Counted from the first letter of the stretch, positions 1 to 9,416 are shown. The stretch: DNA of 64,000 nucleotides from Lachnospiraceae bacterium (GCA_900199595.1 FZRB01000004.1:1-64000); one strand, 5' to 3'. Made by a program: numbers and translations. The notes: generated by a model from the sequence alone, not told the origin.

Positions 1-98
1 TTGGTTTGGTCGCTAAACACTTTATCACAAGGTGGGTGTTCCCTTCTATATTTCTTTTATTTAATTTTCCGAATAAAACTTTACGCTAGCGTTACTTT

Positions 99-1118
99 TT
101 AACGCCTTTCAGAGGTAAAATTCTTTTTCTTTATATTACTGTCCTTTTTGTATGAATTTTTTCTGTCATATTCCTCGTATGCTTCTACTATTTTCTGTAC
201 AAGCGGATGTCTCACAACGTCTTTGCTGGTTAGATTACAAACAGCTATTCCCTCTATATTTTTAACAATTCTGAGGGCTGTATCAAGACCGGAAACTGTT
301 CCGGCTGCCAGATCCTTCTGAGACTGATCACCTGTTATGATTGCCTTGGAACCAAAGCCTATTCTGGTAAGGAACATTTTCATCTGTGACTGAGTAGTAT
401 TCTGCGCTTCATCCAGTACAATAAATGCGTTGTCGAGAGTCCTGCCTCTCATATACGCCAGTGGCGCTACTTCTATCAGCCCCTTCTCCATATTCTTCTG
501 AAATGACTCTGCTCCGAGTATTTCATATAAAGCATCATAAAGCGGTCTGAGATAAGGGTCTATCTTGCTCTGAAGATCTCCCGGCAGAAAACCCAGCTTC
601 TCTCCGGCTTCAATAGCAGGACGTGTAAGAATGATTCTTTCGACCTCACCCTTTTTAAATGCTGTTATTGCTTTTGCCATAGCAAGATATGTCTTTCCGG
701 TTCCAGCAGGTCCGCAGCCAAAGATTATCATATTATTATCGATGGCATTAACATATTCCTTCTGACCAAAGGTTTTGGGTCTGATAGGTCTTCCTGATAA
801 GGTATGGCAGATGATTTCTTTATCATCCTCCAGCTCGCTGACATTTGACTTGTCGCCATCTGTTGCAAGCTTTATGGAATAATCTACAGCCTGATCAGTT
901 ATCTCGCCACCATTTCTGCAGATAACAAGCAGATCGTTTATTACTCGTTCAGCCATATCAACATTTGCACCCATACCTTCAATTATCAGAGAATCTCCTC
1001 TGCATACGTATGTTATCCCAAATGCCTTTTCAATTTTTCTTATATTTTTATCAAACTGACCAAAAACAAATTGTATATTTCTTTCGTCAATTCTGATAAT
1101 ACTTTGCTTTATCGACAT
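99..1118 (-). CDS. phoH: PhoH family ATPase
   Basis: A 339-residue cytoplasmic P-loop ATPase of the PhoH family, proteins linked to RNA metabolism and phosphate stress whose exact substrate is not settled. The N-terminal 100 residues are a small KH-like or linker region. The ATPase core shows Walker A GPAGTGKT at residues 136-143 and Walker B VLDEAQN near residue 235, with the family signature RPAIEAGEKLGFLPGD between them. The C-terminal tail is basic (Lys/Arg-rich). The ATG at 1118 follows a GGGGATT ribosome site. It lies downstream of rpsU with a terminator between, so expression probably depends on readthrough or a weak own promoter. In many Firmicutes ybeY follows phoH; the 98 bases left in the window do not show it. 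Family assignment is secure, role inferred. Confidence 0.95.
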   Translation of the reverse strand: MSIKQSIIRIDERNIQFVFGQFDKNIRKIEKAFGITYVCRGDSLIIEGMGANVDMAERVINDLLVICRNGGEITDQAVDYSIKLATDGDKSNVSELEDDKEIICHTLSGRPIRPKTFGQKEYVNAIDNNMIIFGCGPAGTGKTYLAMAKAITAFKKGEVERIILTRPAIEAGEKLGFLPGDLQSKIDPYLRPLYDALYEILGAESFQKNMEKGLIEVAPLAYMRGRTLDNAFIVLDEAQNTTQSQMKMFLTRIGFGSKAIITGDQSQKDLAAGTVSGLDTALRIVKNIEGIAVCNLTSKDVVRHPLVQKIVEAYEEYDRKNSYKKDSNIKKKNFTSERR

Positions 1119-1179
1119 CTAATAATCCCCAATTAAAATGTATATTATCGCAAAAAACCTTCTTGTTTATTTATAGCAG

Positions 1180-1209
1180 AAAAAACGCCACGGCTAAATA
1201 ACCGCGGCG
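1180..1209 (-). terminator. Rho-independent terminator after rpsU
   Basis: On the minus strand an 8-bp stem (CGCCGCGG with CCGTGGCG, one G-U pair) is followed directly by six T. It begins 20 bases past the rpsU stop codon. The pair that is A-C on the plus strand is G-U on the minus strand, which supports a minus-strand RNA hairpin. Confidence 0.85.
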
Positions 1210-1228
1210 ATGTATCCATTATACGTAA

Positions 1229-1405
1229 TTACTTATACTTACGCTTTCTGGCAGCCTCAGACTTCTTCTTACGTCTTACAGAAGGCTTCTCATAATGCTC
1301 TCTCTTACGTATCTCCTGCTGAATACCAGCCTTTGCACAGTTTCTCTTGAATCTGCGAAGAGCGCTGTCGAGAGTTTCATTTTCTTTTACAACTACGCTT
1401 GACAT
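1229..1405 (-). CDS. rpsU: 30S ribosomal protein S21
   Basis: A 58-residue very basic protein beginning [20 protein letters not shown] and ending RKRKYK, a typical Firmicute S21 in length and sequence. S21 sits on the 30S platform near the anti-Shine-Dalgarno region and helps initiation. The ATG at 1405 is preceded by GAAGGGAGGG, a strong ribosome binding site. The gene stands alone between its own promoter and terminator, with phoH downstream. I translated it directly from the minus strand. Confidence 0.97.
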   Translation of the reverse strand: MSSVVVKENETLDSALRRFKRNCAKAGIQQEIRKREHYEKPSVRRKKKSEAARKRKYK

Positions 1406-1464
1406 CTATCTACCCTCCCTTCATCTAGGGAATAAAATCACGTTTTTTCACACGCGAAAGTTAT

Positions 1465-1492
1465 TTTATACCATTCTCATATATCTTGTCAA
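1465..1492 (-). promoter_or_regulatory. Sigma-A promoter of rpsU
   Basis: TTGACA (1487-1492) and TATAAA (1465-1470) are separated by 16 bases, with a TGG extended -10. The -35 box lies inside a 7-bp inverted repeat at 1483-1501 (ATCTTGT / ACAAGAT). Start of transcription is expected near 1458, giving a leader of about 50 bases. Confidence 0.75.
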
Positions 1493-1502
1493 GAACAAGA
1501 TT

Positions 1503-1542
1503 TGTTTGAAGGCATCAAAAACTATAATGTTTGAAGGCATCA
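1503..1542. repeat. 25-bp-period direct repeat at the alaS 3' end
   Basis: The 15-mer TGTTTGAAGGCATCA (plus strand) occurs at 1503-1517 and exactly again at 1528-1542. The second copy includes the alaS stop codon, so the arrangement looks like a local duplication of the end of alaS plus ten spacer bases. No coding consequence. Confidence 0.9.
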
Positions 1543-4197
1543 GCCTATCTGTTTTCTTACTTCCTCAACGCCTGCATTAAGTGCATCCTGTATCTTTGAT
1601 GCATCTTTTCCACCAGCCTGAGCCATGTTAGGACGTCCACCGCCGCCACCGCCTACGATAGGAGCAATAGCTTTGATTATATTTCCTGCATGAACACCGG
1701 CTTTAACAGCATCATCAGAAGCCATAACTACAAGACTTACCTTTTCACCAAGGTCAGATGCCATAATAACTACAGCCTTACCGAGCTTAGCCTTATATTC
1801 ATCTCCAAGATTCCTGAGGGCATTCGGATCTACTCCCTGAACTCCCATAGGAAGAACCTTTACATCACCTATTTCTACTACTGAATCCTCAGCTGATGAA
1901 GCAGCAGCCTTGGCCATCTTATCCTTGAGACTCTGGTTCTCAGACTGAAGAGCCTTTATCTCATCCATAAGAGAAGCTATCTTCTCAGTAAGCTTCATAG
2001 GTTCAGTCTTTGCAGCCTTTGCAGCCTCCAGAAGTCTTGCCTCTATATCAGCATAATAAGCAGCAGCTCCGTCAGCAGTAAGAGCTTCTATACGTCTTAC
2101 GCCTGCAGCAATTCCCTGCTCGGATATGATCTTAAATGTACCGATTACGCTTGTATGTGGAACATGAGTACCTCCACAGAGCTCTATAGACCAGTCGCCC
2201 ATATTTACCACACGAACCTCTTCGCCGTACTTCTCGCCAAAGAGAGCCATGGCACCTGTCTTCTTAGCATCCTCGAGAGACATGATCTCAGTATTAACCT
2301 TAAGATCCTCACTGATCTCTTTATTTACTATAGCCTCAACCTCTTTTATCTCTTCAGAAGTCATAGCCTGATTATGTGAGAAGTCGAAACGAAGTCTTCC
2401 TGGTTCCACAAGTGAACCTGCCTGTTCTACATGATCTCCAAGAACCGTCTTAAGGGCTTTCTGAAGAAGATGTGTAGCACTGTGATTCTTACAGATGCTT
2501 GCTCTTCTTGCACTGTCTACCTTAAGTGCTGCCTTGTCACCTGACTTGATAGTACCGCTTACTACAACACCTGTATGTGCCACGCGGTTACCCTTAAGCT
2601 TAGAAGTATCTTCTACCTTAAATGTACCACTGGCTGTTTCTATAACACCTGTATCTCCTGTCTGACCACCCATGGTAGCATAGAAAGGAGTCTTATATGT
2701 AATAATGATTCCCTTTTCTCCCTCTGAAAGGCTGTCCTTAAGAGCATCCTCTCCGGCAAGAGCAGCGATCTCACTCTCATCAACCGTTTTATCATAACCT
2801 GTAAATACAGACACAACAAAGTCATCAAGAGATGCAAATACATCATCACCTGCCACAAGTGTCTGTGAGAAGTTCTGATTTTCTCTTGCTCTCTGCTTAG
2901 CTGCATCCATAGCTGTATCAAAGCCCTTCTCATCTACAGCTATTCCTTCTTCGCCAGCCATCTCAACTGTAAGCTCAAGCGGGAAGCCAAATGTATCATA
3001 CAGATAAAATGCTTCATCACCTGTGATTCCTGCCTTATCTGCATTTTCCTTCTTTTCATCAAGAATCTTCTTAAATTCTTTCATTCCATTTTCAAGAGTA
3101 CTCTCGAAACGCGCTATCTCCTTATCAAGCTCAGATATGATGAACTCTCTGTTCTTTGTAAGCAGTGGATAGCTGTCATCATATACCTTGTCAATATATA
3201 TAGCAGCAAGTTCAAGAAGCTTTTCTCTGCTGAGGCCGAGTGTTCTTCCGTGTCTTACAGCTCTTCTGATAAGACGACGAAGCACATAGCCTGCGCCAAC
3301 ATTTGACGGAAGCAACTTAGCTGCATCACCAATAAGCATAACACTTGTACGCATATGATCAGCAAGGATTCTCATGGACTTTGTCAGCTTCTCGTCAGCC
3401 TCATACTTAGTGCCGGACGCATTTTCGATAAATGCTATGGCATCTGTAAAAAGGTCTGTCTGGTATACATCCTTTGTACCATTAAGGAATGCAAGAATTC
3501 TCTCAAGTCCCCATCCTGTATCAACATTTTTCTGCTTAAGCGGAGTAAGAGTTCCATCATGATGCTTCTCATACTGCATGAAAACGTCATTACCAAGCTC
3601 TGTATATTTACCGCAATCACATCCCGGACCACAGTCAGGTCCACAATCAGGAACATCTGCTATATAAAACATCTCACTATCCGGACCGCATGGACCGTAT
3701 TCAAGTCCCCACCAGTTATCCTTGGCAGGAAGATAATAAATGTTTTCAGGCTTAAATCCTGATGCTATACGATAGTTTGCTCCCTCTTCGTCACGAGGCG
3801 CATTTTCATCACCTGCAAAAACAGTTGAAGCAAGATGATCCTTATCGAAGCCGAAAACCTGAGTAAGCAGCTCATAACTCCATTTACATCTTTCTTCCTT
3901 GAAATAGTCACCGAGACTCCAGCTTCCCATCATCTCGAAGAAAGTAACATGGCTCTTATCACCTACGGAATCGATATCATTTGTACGTACACAGCCCTGC
4001 ACATTACAAAGTCTTGTACCCATAGGATGCTTCTCACCCAGAAGATATGGCATAAGAGGCTGCATTCCGGCCACATTAAACATAACGCCGGTGGAACCGT
4101 CAGATACAAGTGATACAGCTCCTACATCTACATGTCCTCTCTCCTTATAAAAATCTATCCAGGTTTTTCTCAGTTCTTTTGAAGTAAATTGTCTCAT
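1540..4197 (-). CDS. alaS: Alanine--tRNA ligase
   Basis: An 885-residue class II aminoacyl-tRNA synthetase, the usual AlaRS length. It charges tRNA-Ala and edits Ser/Gly mischarging. Class II motif 2 context FFEMMGSWSLGDYF is near residue 85. The editing-domain metal site HSATHLL plus the downstream CGGTH is present, followed by a coiled segment and a C-terminal glycine-rich DHHA1-type domain (GGGGGGRPNMAQAGG). The ATG at 4197 is preceded by TAGGAGAG. It starts 39 bases after hisIE with no visible terminator or T-box between, so it is probably co-transcribed with the histidine genes, an unusual partner for alaS. Confidence 0.98.
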   Translation of the reverse strand: MRQFTSKELRKTWIDFYKERGHVDVGAVSLVSDGSTGVMFNVAGMQPLMPYLLGEKHPMGTRLCNVQGCVRTNDIDSVGDKSHVTFFEMMGSWSLGDYFKEERCKWSYELLTQVFGFDKDHLASTVFAGDENAPRDEEGANYRIASGFKPENIYYLPAKDNWWGLEYGPCGPDSEMFYIADVPDCGPDCGPGCDCGKYTELGNDVFMQYEKHHDGTLTPLKQKNVDTGWGLERILAFLNGTKDVYQTDLFTDAIAFIENASGTKYEADEKLTKSMRILADHMRTSVMLIGDAAKLLPSNVGAGYVLRRLIRRAVRHGRTLGLSREKLLELAAIYIDKVYDDSYPLLTKNREFIISELDKEIARFESTLENGMKEFKKILDEKKENADKAGITGDEAFYLYDTFGFPLELTVEMAGEEGIAVDEKGFDTAMDAAKQRARENQNFSQTLVAGDDVFASLDDFVVSVFTGYDKTVDESEIAALAGEDALKDSLSEGEKGIIITYKTPFYATMGGQTGDTGVIETASGTFKVEDTSKLKGNRVAHTGVVVSGTIKSGDKAALKVDSARRASICKNHSATHLLQKALKTVLGDHVEQAGSLVEPGRLRFDFSHNQAMTSEEIKEVEAIVNKEISEDLKVNTEIMSLEDAKKTGAMALFGEKYGEEVRVVNMGDWSIELCGGTHVPHTSVIGTFKIISEQGIAAGVRRIEALTADGAAAYYADIEARLLEAAKAAKTEPMKLTEKIASLMDEIKALQSENQSLKDKMAKAAASSAEDSVVEIGDVKVLPMGVQGVDPNALRNLGDEYKAKLGKAVVIMASDLGEKVSLVVMASDDAVKAGVHAGNIIKAIAPIVGGGGGGRPNMAQAGGKDASKIQDALNAGVEEVRKQIG

Positions 4198-4236
4198 TTA
4201 TTCTCTCCTAATTTATTATTATGATGATAGTCAGTC

Positions 4237-5094
4237 TTATTCTCTTCGAGCCAGCTCATCTGCTATCTCGTCCCACGTAACTCCTTTTTCAACCATAAGC
4301 ACCATGGCATGATAAAGGAAATCAGCTATTTCGTACTTTATTTCTTTTGCATCGGGATTCTTAGCCGCAATAACTATCTCAGTACTTTCCTCACCGACCT
4401 TCTTGAGTATTTTATCTATTCCCTGATCGAACAGATAATTGGTATAGCTGCCTTCACGAGGGTTTACTTTTCTATCAGCGATCACACCGTAAACATCATT
4501 CAGAACACTGTATATATCTTTACTTTTATCTTCGAAACTATCCGAAGCAGTAAGCGGTGTAAAGAAACAGGTAGGATTACCGGTATGACATGCCGGTCCT
4601 GTCTGATCAACCTTTGCAAGTATGGTATCCTTATCACAATCAATAATAAGACTTATCACCTTCTGAAAATGTCCTGATTCCTCTCCTTTTGTCCACAGCT
4701 TCTGTCTGGAACGGGACCAGTACGTCATAAGCCCTGTTTCAAGAGTCTTATTATAGGACTCTTCATTCATATAGGCCATCATAAGCACCTTGCCACTCTT
4801 ATAATCCTGCGCTATACACGGAATCAGACCATCACTATTCAGTTTAAAATCAGAAAAGCTGATTTCAGAAGCCTCAGACTTATCCTTTCCTTCAAGGTAT
4901 TTATCTAGTTCCTCTTTGCTTTCAAATACCTTTTCAGGAAATCTTTCCTTTGAATATTTATACAGATTATAGAAGGCAGATCCTTCTTCACATCCCTCGA
5001 AGTCAAATATAACATATCCGGCTCCTTCATAAAGAAGATGCTTTACATCATCAAAAACAGCCTCATGATCAGATAAAACTACATACTCTGACAT
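4237..5094 (-). CDS. hisIE: Bifunctional phosphoribosyl-AMP cyclohydrolase / phosphoribosyl-ATP pyrophosphatase with extra N-terminal region
   Basis: A 285-residue fusion performing histidine steps 2 and 3. The HisI domain covers about residues 84-190, with [18 protein letters not shown] and the zinc/active-site motif [11 protein letters not shown]. The HisE domain covers about 195-285, with [15 protein letters not shown]. Usual HisIE proteins are about 200 residues. Here the first 80 residues ([21 protein letters not shown] onward) match nothing I recognise. I chose the ATG at 5094, with AAGGAG nine bases upstream, rather than an upstream in-frame start inside hisB. It begins one base after the hisB stop region, so translation is probably coupled. 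Confidence 0.93.
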   Translation of the reverse strand: MSEYVVLSDHEAVFDDVKHLLYEGAGYVIFDFEGCEEGSAFYNLYKYSKERFPEKVFESKEELDKYLEGKDKSEASEISFSDFKLNSDGLIPCIAQDYKSGKVLMMAYMNEESYNKTLETGLMTYWSRSRQKLWTKGEESGHFQKVISLIIDCDKDTILAKVDQTGPACHTGNPTCFFTPLTASDSFEDKSKDIYSVLNDVYGVIADRKVNPREGSYTNYLFDQGIDKILKKVGEESTEIVIAAKNPDAKEIKYEIADFLYHAMVLMVEKGVTWDEIADELARRE

Positions 5095-5095
5095 A

Positions 5096-5689
5096 TTACA
5101 GTGCTCCTTTCGTTGAAAGAAGACCATCACCAAGTCTGGAATCATAACCAGTAGCGATATCCAGCGCATTTGCAAACGCCTTAAATGCCGCCTCTATAAT
5201 GTGGTGATTGTTAGCACCATCCAGCTGCTTTATATGAAGATTCATTTCAGCAGCATAGCTTACAGCATAAAAGAATTCCTTAGCCATCTCAGTATCAAAC
5301 TGACCTACCTTAGGAACTGTAAGATTAAGATCAAAGTTAAGATATGGTCTTCCTGACAGATCGATAGCACACATAACAAGAGTTTCATCCATAGGCATAA
5401 CGAAGGAACCATATCTCTTGATTCCCGCTTTATCTCCTACAGCCTCTTTTATAGCCTTACCAAGAACTATTCCTGTGTCTTCTATAGTGTGGTGAGAATC
5501 AACCTCAAGGTCTCCTCTGACTACACAATTCATATCAAAGAAACCGTGCTTTGCAAAGCTCTTCAGCATGTGGTCAAAGAAACCGATTCCTGTATCCACA
5601 TTACTAACACCCGTTCCATCCAGGTTAAGAGCCAGCTTTATATCAGTTTCAGCTGTTTTTCTTTCAATACTTGCTTTACGTTCTGCCAT
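5096..5689 (-). CDS. hisB: Imidazoleglycerol-phosphate dehydratase
   Basis: A 197-residue monofunctional HisB, the standard bacterial length without the N-terminal phosphatase found in enterics. It dehydrates imidazoleglycerol phosphate to imidazole acetol-phosphate. Metal-binding motifs are [24 protein letters not shown] near residue 60 and [14 protein letters not shown] near residue 160. The start [16 protein letters not shown] at 5689 has AAAAGGAG seven bases upstream. A longer in-frame reading runs back into the hairpin between hisD and hisB and is rejected. Neighbours hisD and hisIE confirm the pathway. Confidence 0.97.
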   Translation of the reverse strand: MAERKASIERKTAETDIKLALNLDGTGVSNVDTGIGFFDHMLKSFAKHGFFDMNCVVRGDLEVDSHHTIEDTGIVLGKAIKEAVGDKAGIKRYGSFVMPMDETLVMCAIDLSGRPYLNFDLNLTVPKVGQFDTEMAKEFFYAVSYAAEMNLHIKQLDGANNHHIIEAAFKAFANALDIATGYDSRLGDGLLSTKGAL

Positions 5690-5710
5690 AGTATTCTCCT
5701 TTTGTACCAT

Positions 5711-5757
5711 AAGATGACACTTTGTGACAGTTTGAACCTGATTCAAACTGTCATCTT
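5711..5757. repeat. Palindromic intergenic element between hisD and hisB
   Basis: A perfect 12-bp inverted repeat (TGACAGTTTGAA / TTCAAACTGTCA, 5-base loop) at 5725-5753 sits inside an alternative outer pairing AAGATGACA / TGTCATCTT (5711-5719 with 5749-5757). No T-tract follows on the minus strand, so it is not an ordinary terminator. It could modulate hisD versus hisB mRNA levels. It resembles the elements at 21.3 and 32.7 kb. Confidence 0.85.
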
Positions 5758-5764
5758 TTTTATG

Positions 5765-7057
5765 TTAACCTTTGAATCTGACTGCGATTGAGTTTGCATG
5801 CGCTGTAAGTCCTTCAGCCTTTGCAAACAGCTCTATATCTTCATGTACTGCTCTGAGTGCTTCTTCATTATAATTGATGATACTTGATTTTTTAACAAAA
5901 TCATCAACATTTAATGGTGAAAAGAATCTTGCCGTTCCATTTGTCGGAAGCACATGATTCGGTCCTGCAAAATAATCTCCCAGAGGTTCTGAGGAATATT
6001 CTCCCAGGAATATTGCGCCGGCATTCTTTACCTTTGTCATGGTCTCCCATGGATTCTTTGTGATTATTTCAAGATGCTCTGGAGCTATCTCATTAGCTGC
6101 ATCTATAGCATCATTCATATCTTTTGCAACAAAGATATTTCCGAAATTATCTATGGATTTCTGTATTATATCTTTTCTTTCAAGCTTAGCCGTAAATGTA
6201 TCAACCCACTTTGATACTTCTATAGCAAGTTCCTCACTTGTAGTAACAAGTGTTGCAGAAGCAAGTTCGTCATGCTCAGCCTGTGAAAGAAGGTCCGCTG
6301 CCACATACTCAGGATTAGCTGTCTCATCAGCAAGAACAAGTATCTCACTTGGACCTGCTATAGAGTCTATACTTACGTGTCCATATACAAGTCTCTTTGC
6401 TATGGCAACAAATATATTTCCTGGACCAACTATCTTGTCAACCTTTGGAACGCTCTCTGTACCATAGGCAAGTGCAGCAATAGCCTGTGCGCCGCCAACC
6501 TTGAAAATGTCTGTTACACCTGCCTCATTAGCAGCTACAAGTGTTGTAGGATAAACTTTACCTTCCGCATTACAAGGTGTGGTCATTACTATACGCTCTA
6601 CTCCGGCAACCTTTGCAGGTATAACATTCATAAGAACAGTTGACGGATATGCAGCCTTTCCTCCGGGAACATATACTCCGACAGATTCCAGGGGAAGTAT
6701 TCTCTGACCAAGTATCACACCATTATCCTCTGTTGTGATCCAGCTGTTTCTCTTCTGCTTCTCATGAAATGTTTTTATATTGCTGATTGCTTTTCTGATA
6801 ACTGTAATAAGCTCCTCATCAACCTCTTCGTAAGCAGCTTCGATTTCATCCGGAGTTACTCTTATATTATCTGCATTCAGTTCTGCCTTATCAAATTTCT
6901 TGGTATATTCAAATAAAGCATCATCTCTTCTGTCGTGAATATCCTTAATAATAACCTTTACCACTGATTCCTGCTCTGAATAATCATCTGTCGCACGTTT
7001 AAGAAGATCATTCATCAGTTTATTTTTTGTATCGTTGGTTAACATAACTATTTTCAT
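5765..7057 (-). CDS. hisD: Histidinol dehydrogenase
   Basis: A 430-residue zinc-dependent enzyme catalysing the last two oxidations of histidine synthesis, histidinol to histidine, with NAD. Typical motifs: PGGKAAYPSTVLMN, VGPGNIFVAIAKR, IDSIAGPSEILVLAD, the zinc/catalytic region LLSQAEHDE, APEHLEI and GPNHVLPT. The start MKIVMLTND at 7057 has AGGAG about nine bases upstream. Full length, no interruption. Confidence 0.98.
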   Translation of the reverse strand: MKIVMLTNDTKNKLMNDLLKRATDDYSEQESVVKVIIKDIHDRRDDALFEYTKKFDKAELNADNIRVTPDEIEAAYEEVDEELITVIRKAISNIKTFHEKQKRNSWITTEDNGVILGQRILPLESVGVYVPGGKAAYPSTVLMNVIPAKVAGVERIVMTTPCNAEGKVYPTTLVAANEAGVTDIFKVGGAQAIAALAYGTESVPKVDKIVGPGNIFVAIAKRLVYGHVSIDSIAGPSEILVLADETANPEYVAADLLSQAEHDELASATLVTTSEELAIEVSKWVDTFTAKLERKDIIQKSIDNFGNIFVAKDMNDAIDAANEIAPEHLEIITKNPWETMTKVKNAGAIFLGEYSSEPLGDYFAGPNHVLPTNGTARFFSPLNVDDFVKKSSIINYNEEALRAVHEDIELFAKAEGLTAHANSIAVRFKG

Positions 7058-7098
7058 AATTTTTTCTCCTGTTTTATAAGCTGAATTTATTTATATAA

Positions 7099-7734
7099 TT
7101 ATAAAACACTCTTTATATCTGCCAGAAGCTTGTTTATTCTTTCATGCTCCATTCTCAGACTAACCTGATTTACTACTATTCTGGCTGAAAGGGGTACTAT
7201 TTCCTCCAGAACTGTAAGTCCATTTTCCTTTAATGTCGAACCTGTTTCGACTATATCAACGATAACCTCAGAAAGCCCTACTATCGGAGCAAGCTCTACC
7301 GAACCATTCAGTTTGATTATCTCAACTGTCTGATTCTTCTTATCCTTGAAATAATTCTTTGCTATACTGGGATACTTTGTAGCAACTCTTATTATCTCAT
7401 TTCTGCTGAGAAGCTCTCTCGCACTCTCCGGTCCGCAGACACACATTCTGCATTTTCCGAACCCCAGATCAAGTACCTCATAAAGATTTCTTCCTTCTTC
7501 AAGAAGTGTATCTCTTCCGACCACTCCTATGTCAGCCACACCATATTCTACATATGTTGGTACATCGCTGGGTTTTGATAGGAAAAATCTCATTCCGAGC
7601 TCATCATTCTGAAAGATCAGCTTTCTTGTTTTCGGATCATTTATTTCTTCACAGGTTATGCCTATCTGCTCCAGAAGCTTAAGTGTCTCCTTTGCAAGCC
7701 GCCCCTTTGCCAAGGCAAATGTAAGATATCTCAT
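7099..7734 (-). CDS. hisG: ATP phosphoribosyltransferase catalytic subunit, short form
   Basis: A 211-residue HisG that joins ATP and PRPP in the first committed step of histidine synthesis. It is the short form lacking the C-terminal regulatory domain, so it needs HisZ, and hisZ lies immediately upstream. Start: ATGGAGGAATATATG holds two in-frame ATGs, but the first contains the Shine-Dalgarno GGAGG serving the second, so [14 protein letters not shown] (7734) is chosen. Motifs include [17 protein letters not shown] and the PRPP loop [15 protein letters not shown]. Confidence 0.96.
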   Translation of the reverse strand: MRYLTFALAKGRLAKETLKLLEQIGITCEEINDPKTRKLIFQNDELGMRFFLSKPSDVPTYVEYGVADIGVVGRDTLLEEGRNLYEVLDLGFGKCRMCVCGPESARELLSRNEIIRVATKYPSIAKNYFKDKKNQTVEIIKLNGSVELAPIVGLSEVIVDIVETGSTLKENGLTVLEEIVPLSARIVVNQVSLRMEHERINKLLADIKSVL

Positions 7735-7749
7735 ATATTCCTCCATACT

Positions 7750-9015
7750 TTAGAGCTCATTTATCATGGTCTCTATATCCTTTTCCTCATCAACACTTCT
7801 GTCAGCGCTTATGATACGGACTGTCTTCTCACTCTGCATGATATATATCTTGCCAACATCATAAGTATCTGAATAATCCATATATTCATCTTCCTCGTGT
7901 CGTTTGGACTTACGAATAAGCTGTGCGATTATTCCTCTGGCTCTCAGACTTGATGCCAGAAGAACTGCCGCCTCCTGATGTTCTATTGTATAAACAATAA
8001 GCGCAGACTTCTGATTTGATACGAAGGGAATTTTCTGTCTTGTCAGACCATTCATCAGCTCATCAACATATATGGAAAAACCGATTGATGGAGCTACTTT
8101 TCCAAACTGGGACAAAAGATTATTATAACGCCCACCCTTAACTACCGGATTTCCGGTTCCATAGGTGTATCCGCTGAAAACAATGCCTGTATAATAATCA
8201 TATCCATTGATCATAGATAGATCGAAGCTCACATACTTCTCATAGCCATAATAGGCAAGAGCTGTATAAACCTTCTTCATCCTGTCCACAGCCTCAAGAG
8301 CTCTCTTACTATTGGTAAGATCCTCCGCTTTTTCAAAAATGTCTGTTCCTCCGAATAGACTTGAAAGCGCATTTAATGCAGTTCTTGTTTTATCAGACAT
8401 TTCAAGTCCGGATATATATTCTGATAAACCGAAGAAATTCTTTATCTGGATATAATCTCTTACTTTATTCTCTGTTTTTATATCAAGTCCAGCTTCTTCG
8501 ATAATGCCCTTGAAATAATCAACCTCTCCGATCACTATCTGAAAATCCGTAAGACCTGAAGCCTTGAGACAGTCAATCACACATGCTACAGTCTCTGCGT
8601 CAGCAGCCGAGCTGTCATCATTTATCAGTTCACTTCCTATCTGTGTTATCTCAGCCAGCTTTCCTTTATGCTTTTCCAGGCTGGCAAATGTATTGCCTTT
8701 ATAGCACAGCCTTATAGGAAGCGTCTCATCTTGAAAATATTTAGCAACACATCTGGCCACACCAGGTGTAAAATCAGGTCTTAAAACAAGAGTATTATTG
8801 TCTCTGTCAAAGAACTTATACATCTCATTTGAAGGTGCCGATCCCCGGTCAGCATTGAATATACCAAAATATTCAAAGGTCGGTGTCTCTATATCCTTAT
8901 TTCCATAGAGATGGAGCACTCTTTCAATATCAGCTATAACAGCGTGCTTCCTCTCACATTCAATACCATATATGTCTCTTACTCCATCGGGAGTTGATAA
9001 CATCGTCTCTCTCAT
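7750..9015 (-). CDS. hisZ: ATP phosphoribosyltransferase regulatory subunit HisZ
   Basis: A 421-residue histidyl-tRNA-synthetase-like protein. It shows class II synthetase features (TPDGVRDIYGIE, ETPTFEYFGIFN, LRPDFTPGVARCVAKYF, SIGFSIYVDELM) but is adjacent to a short HisG and within a histidine operon, which identifies HisZ rather than HisS. HisZ forms a hetero-octamer with HisG and confers feedback by histidine. ATG at 9015 has AGGAG closely upstream. The hisG start is 16 bases downstream of its stop codon. Confidence 0.93.
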   Translation of the reverse strand: MRETMLSTPDGVRDIYGIECERKHAVIADIERVLHLYGNKDIETPTFEYFGIFNADRGSAPSNEMYKFFDRDNNTLVLRPDFTPGVARCVAKYFQDETLPIRLCYKGNTFASLEKHKGKLAEITQIGSELINDDSSAADAETVACVIDCLKASGLTDFQIVIGEVDYFKGIIEEAGLDIKTENKVRDYIQIKNFFGLSEYISGLEMSDKTRTALNALSSLFGGTDIFEKAEDLTNSKRALEAVDRMKKVYTALAYYGYEKYVSFDLSMINGYDYYTGIVFSGYTYGTGNPVVKGGRYNNLLSQFGKVAPSIGFSIYVDELMNGLTRQKIPFVSNQKSALIVYTIEHQEAAVLLASSLRARGIIAQLIRKSKRHEEDEYMDYSDTYDVGKIYIMQSEKTVRIISADRSVDEEKDIETMINEL

Positions 9016-9023
9016 AATCTCTC

Positions 9024-9359
9024 CTATTTACCGGATATGATAACATCCATATACACACCGGTTTTATTTTCCTGACAGGTTACAAATCTGTACCTGACCC
9101 TGTTATCCTCATTGTATCTCACGGAAATGTGCGAATACGGATAACTGACTGCAGATTCAAATCTTCTATATAAAATGTCAGCTGAATCAACCGAGTATTT
9201 CTTCATCTTTATATCAACTATATATCTGTTGTAGTTGATATTAATATTAAAGCTTTCAACCTTTTTATCCTTGGTCAGAAAGTCAGACATTTTATCATAC
9301 ACTTCAGAATCAGTACCTATATGCAGTTTTGATATATAATCGTTTACGACCCTGAACAT
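9024..9359 (-). CDS. Small hypothetical protein heading the histidine operon
   Basis: A 111-residue soluble protein (MFRVVNDYISKLHIGTDSEV...) that I do not recognise. It has no signal peptide or membrane segment and a mixed charged, beta-rich appearance (FNININYNRYIVDIKMKKY). Start MFRVVN at 9359 is supported by GGGAGCTCGT; a longer in-frame reading from 9383 lacks a ribosome site. It is the first gene after the consensus promoter at 9417-9445 and ends 8 bases before hisZ, so it is firmly part of the histidine transcript. A role in histidine synthesis is only a guess from position. Confidence 0.8.
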   Translation of the reverse strand: MFRVVNDYISKLHIGTDSEVYDKMSDFLTKDKKVESFNININYNRYIVDIKMKKYSVDSADILYRRFESAVSYPYSHISVRYNEDNRVRYRFVTCQENKTGVYMDVIISGK

Positions 9360-9416
9360 ACGAGCTCCCTTCTGACACACCATGTAACAAATCTATTTCT
9401 AAAAAGACAATTTATT

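Noticed and set aside
1-98. Possible RNA gene or ybeY start at the left edge
   Set aside because: The 98 bases hold only a short palindrome (ACGCTAGCGT region) and no open frame or recognisable RNA signature; too little sequence to call.
3355-3762. Plus-strand frames of more than 100 codons within alaS
   Set aside because: Antisense shadows of a conserved gene with no ribosome site or recognisable product.
7750-9015. Histidyl-tRNA synthetase (hisS)
   Set aside because: Context with short-form hisG and lack of full synthetase C-terminal features indicate HisZ.
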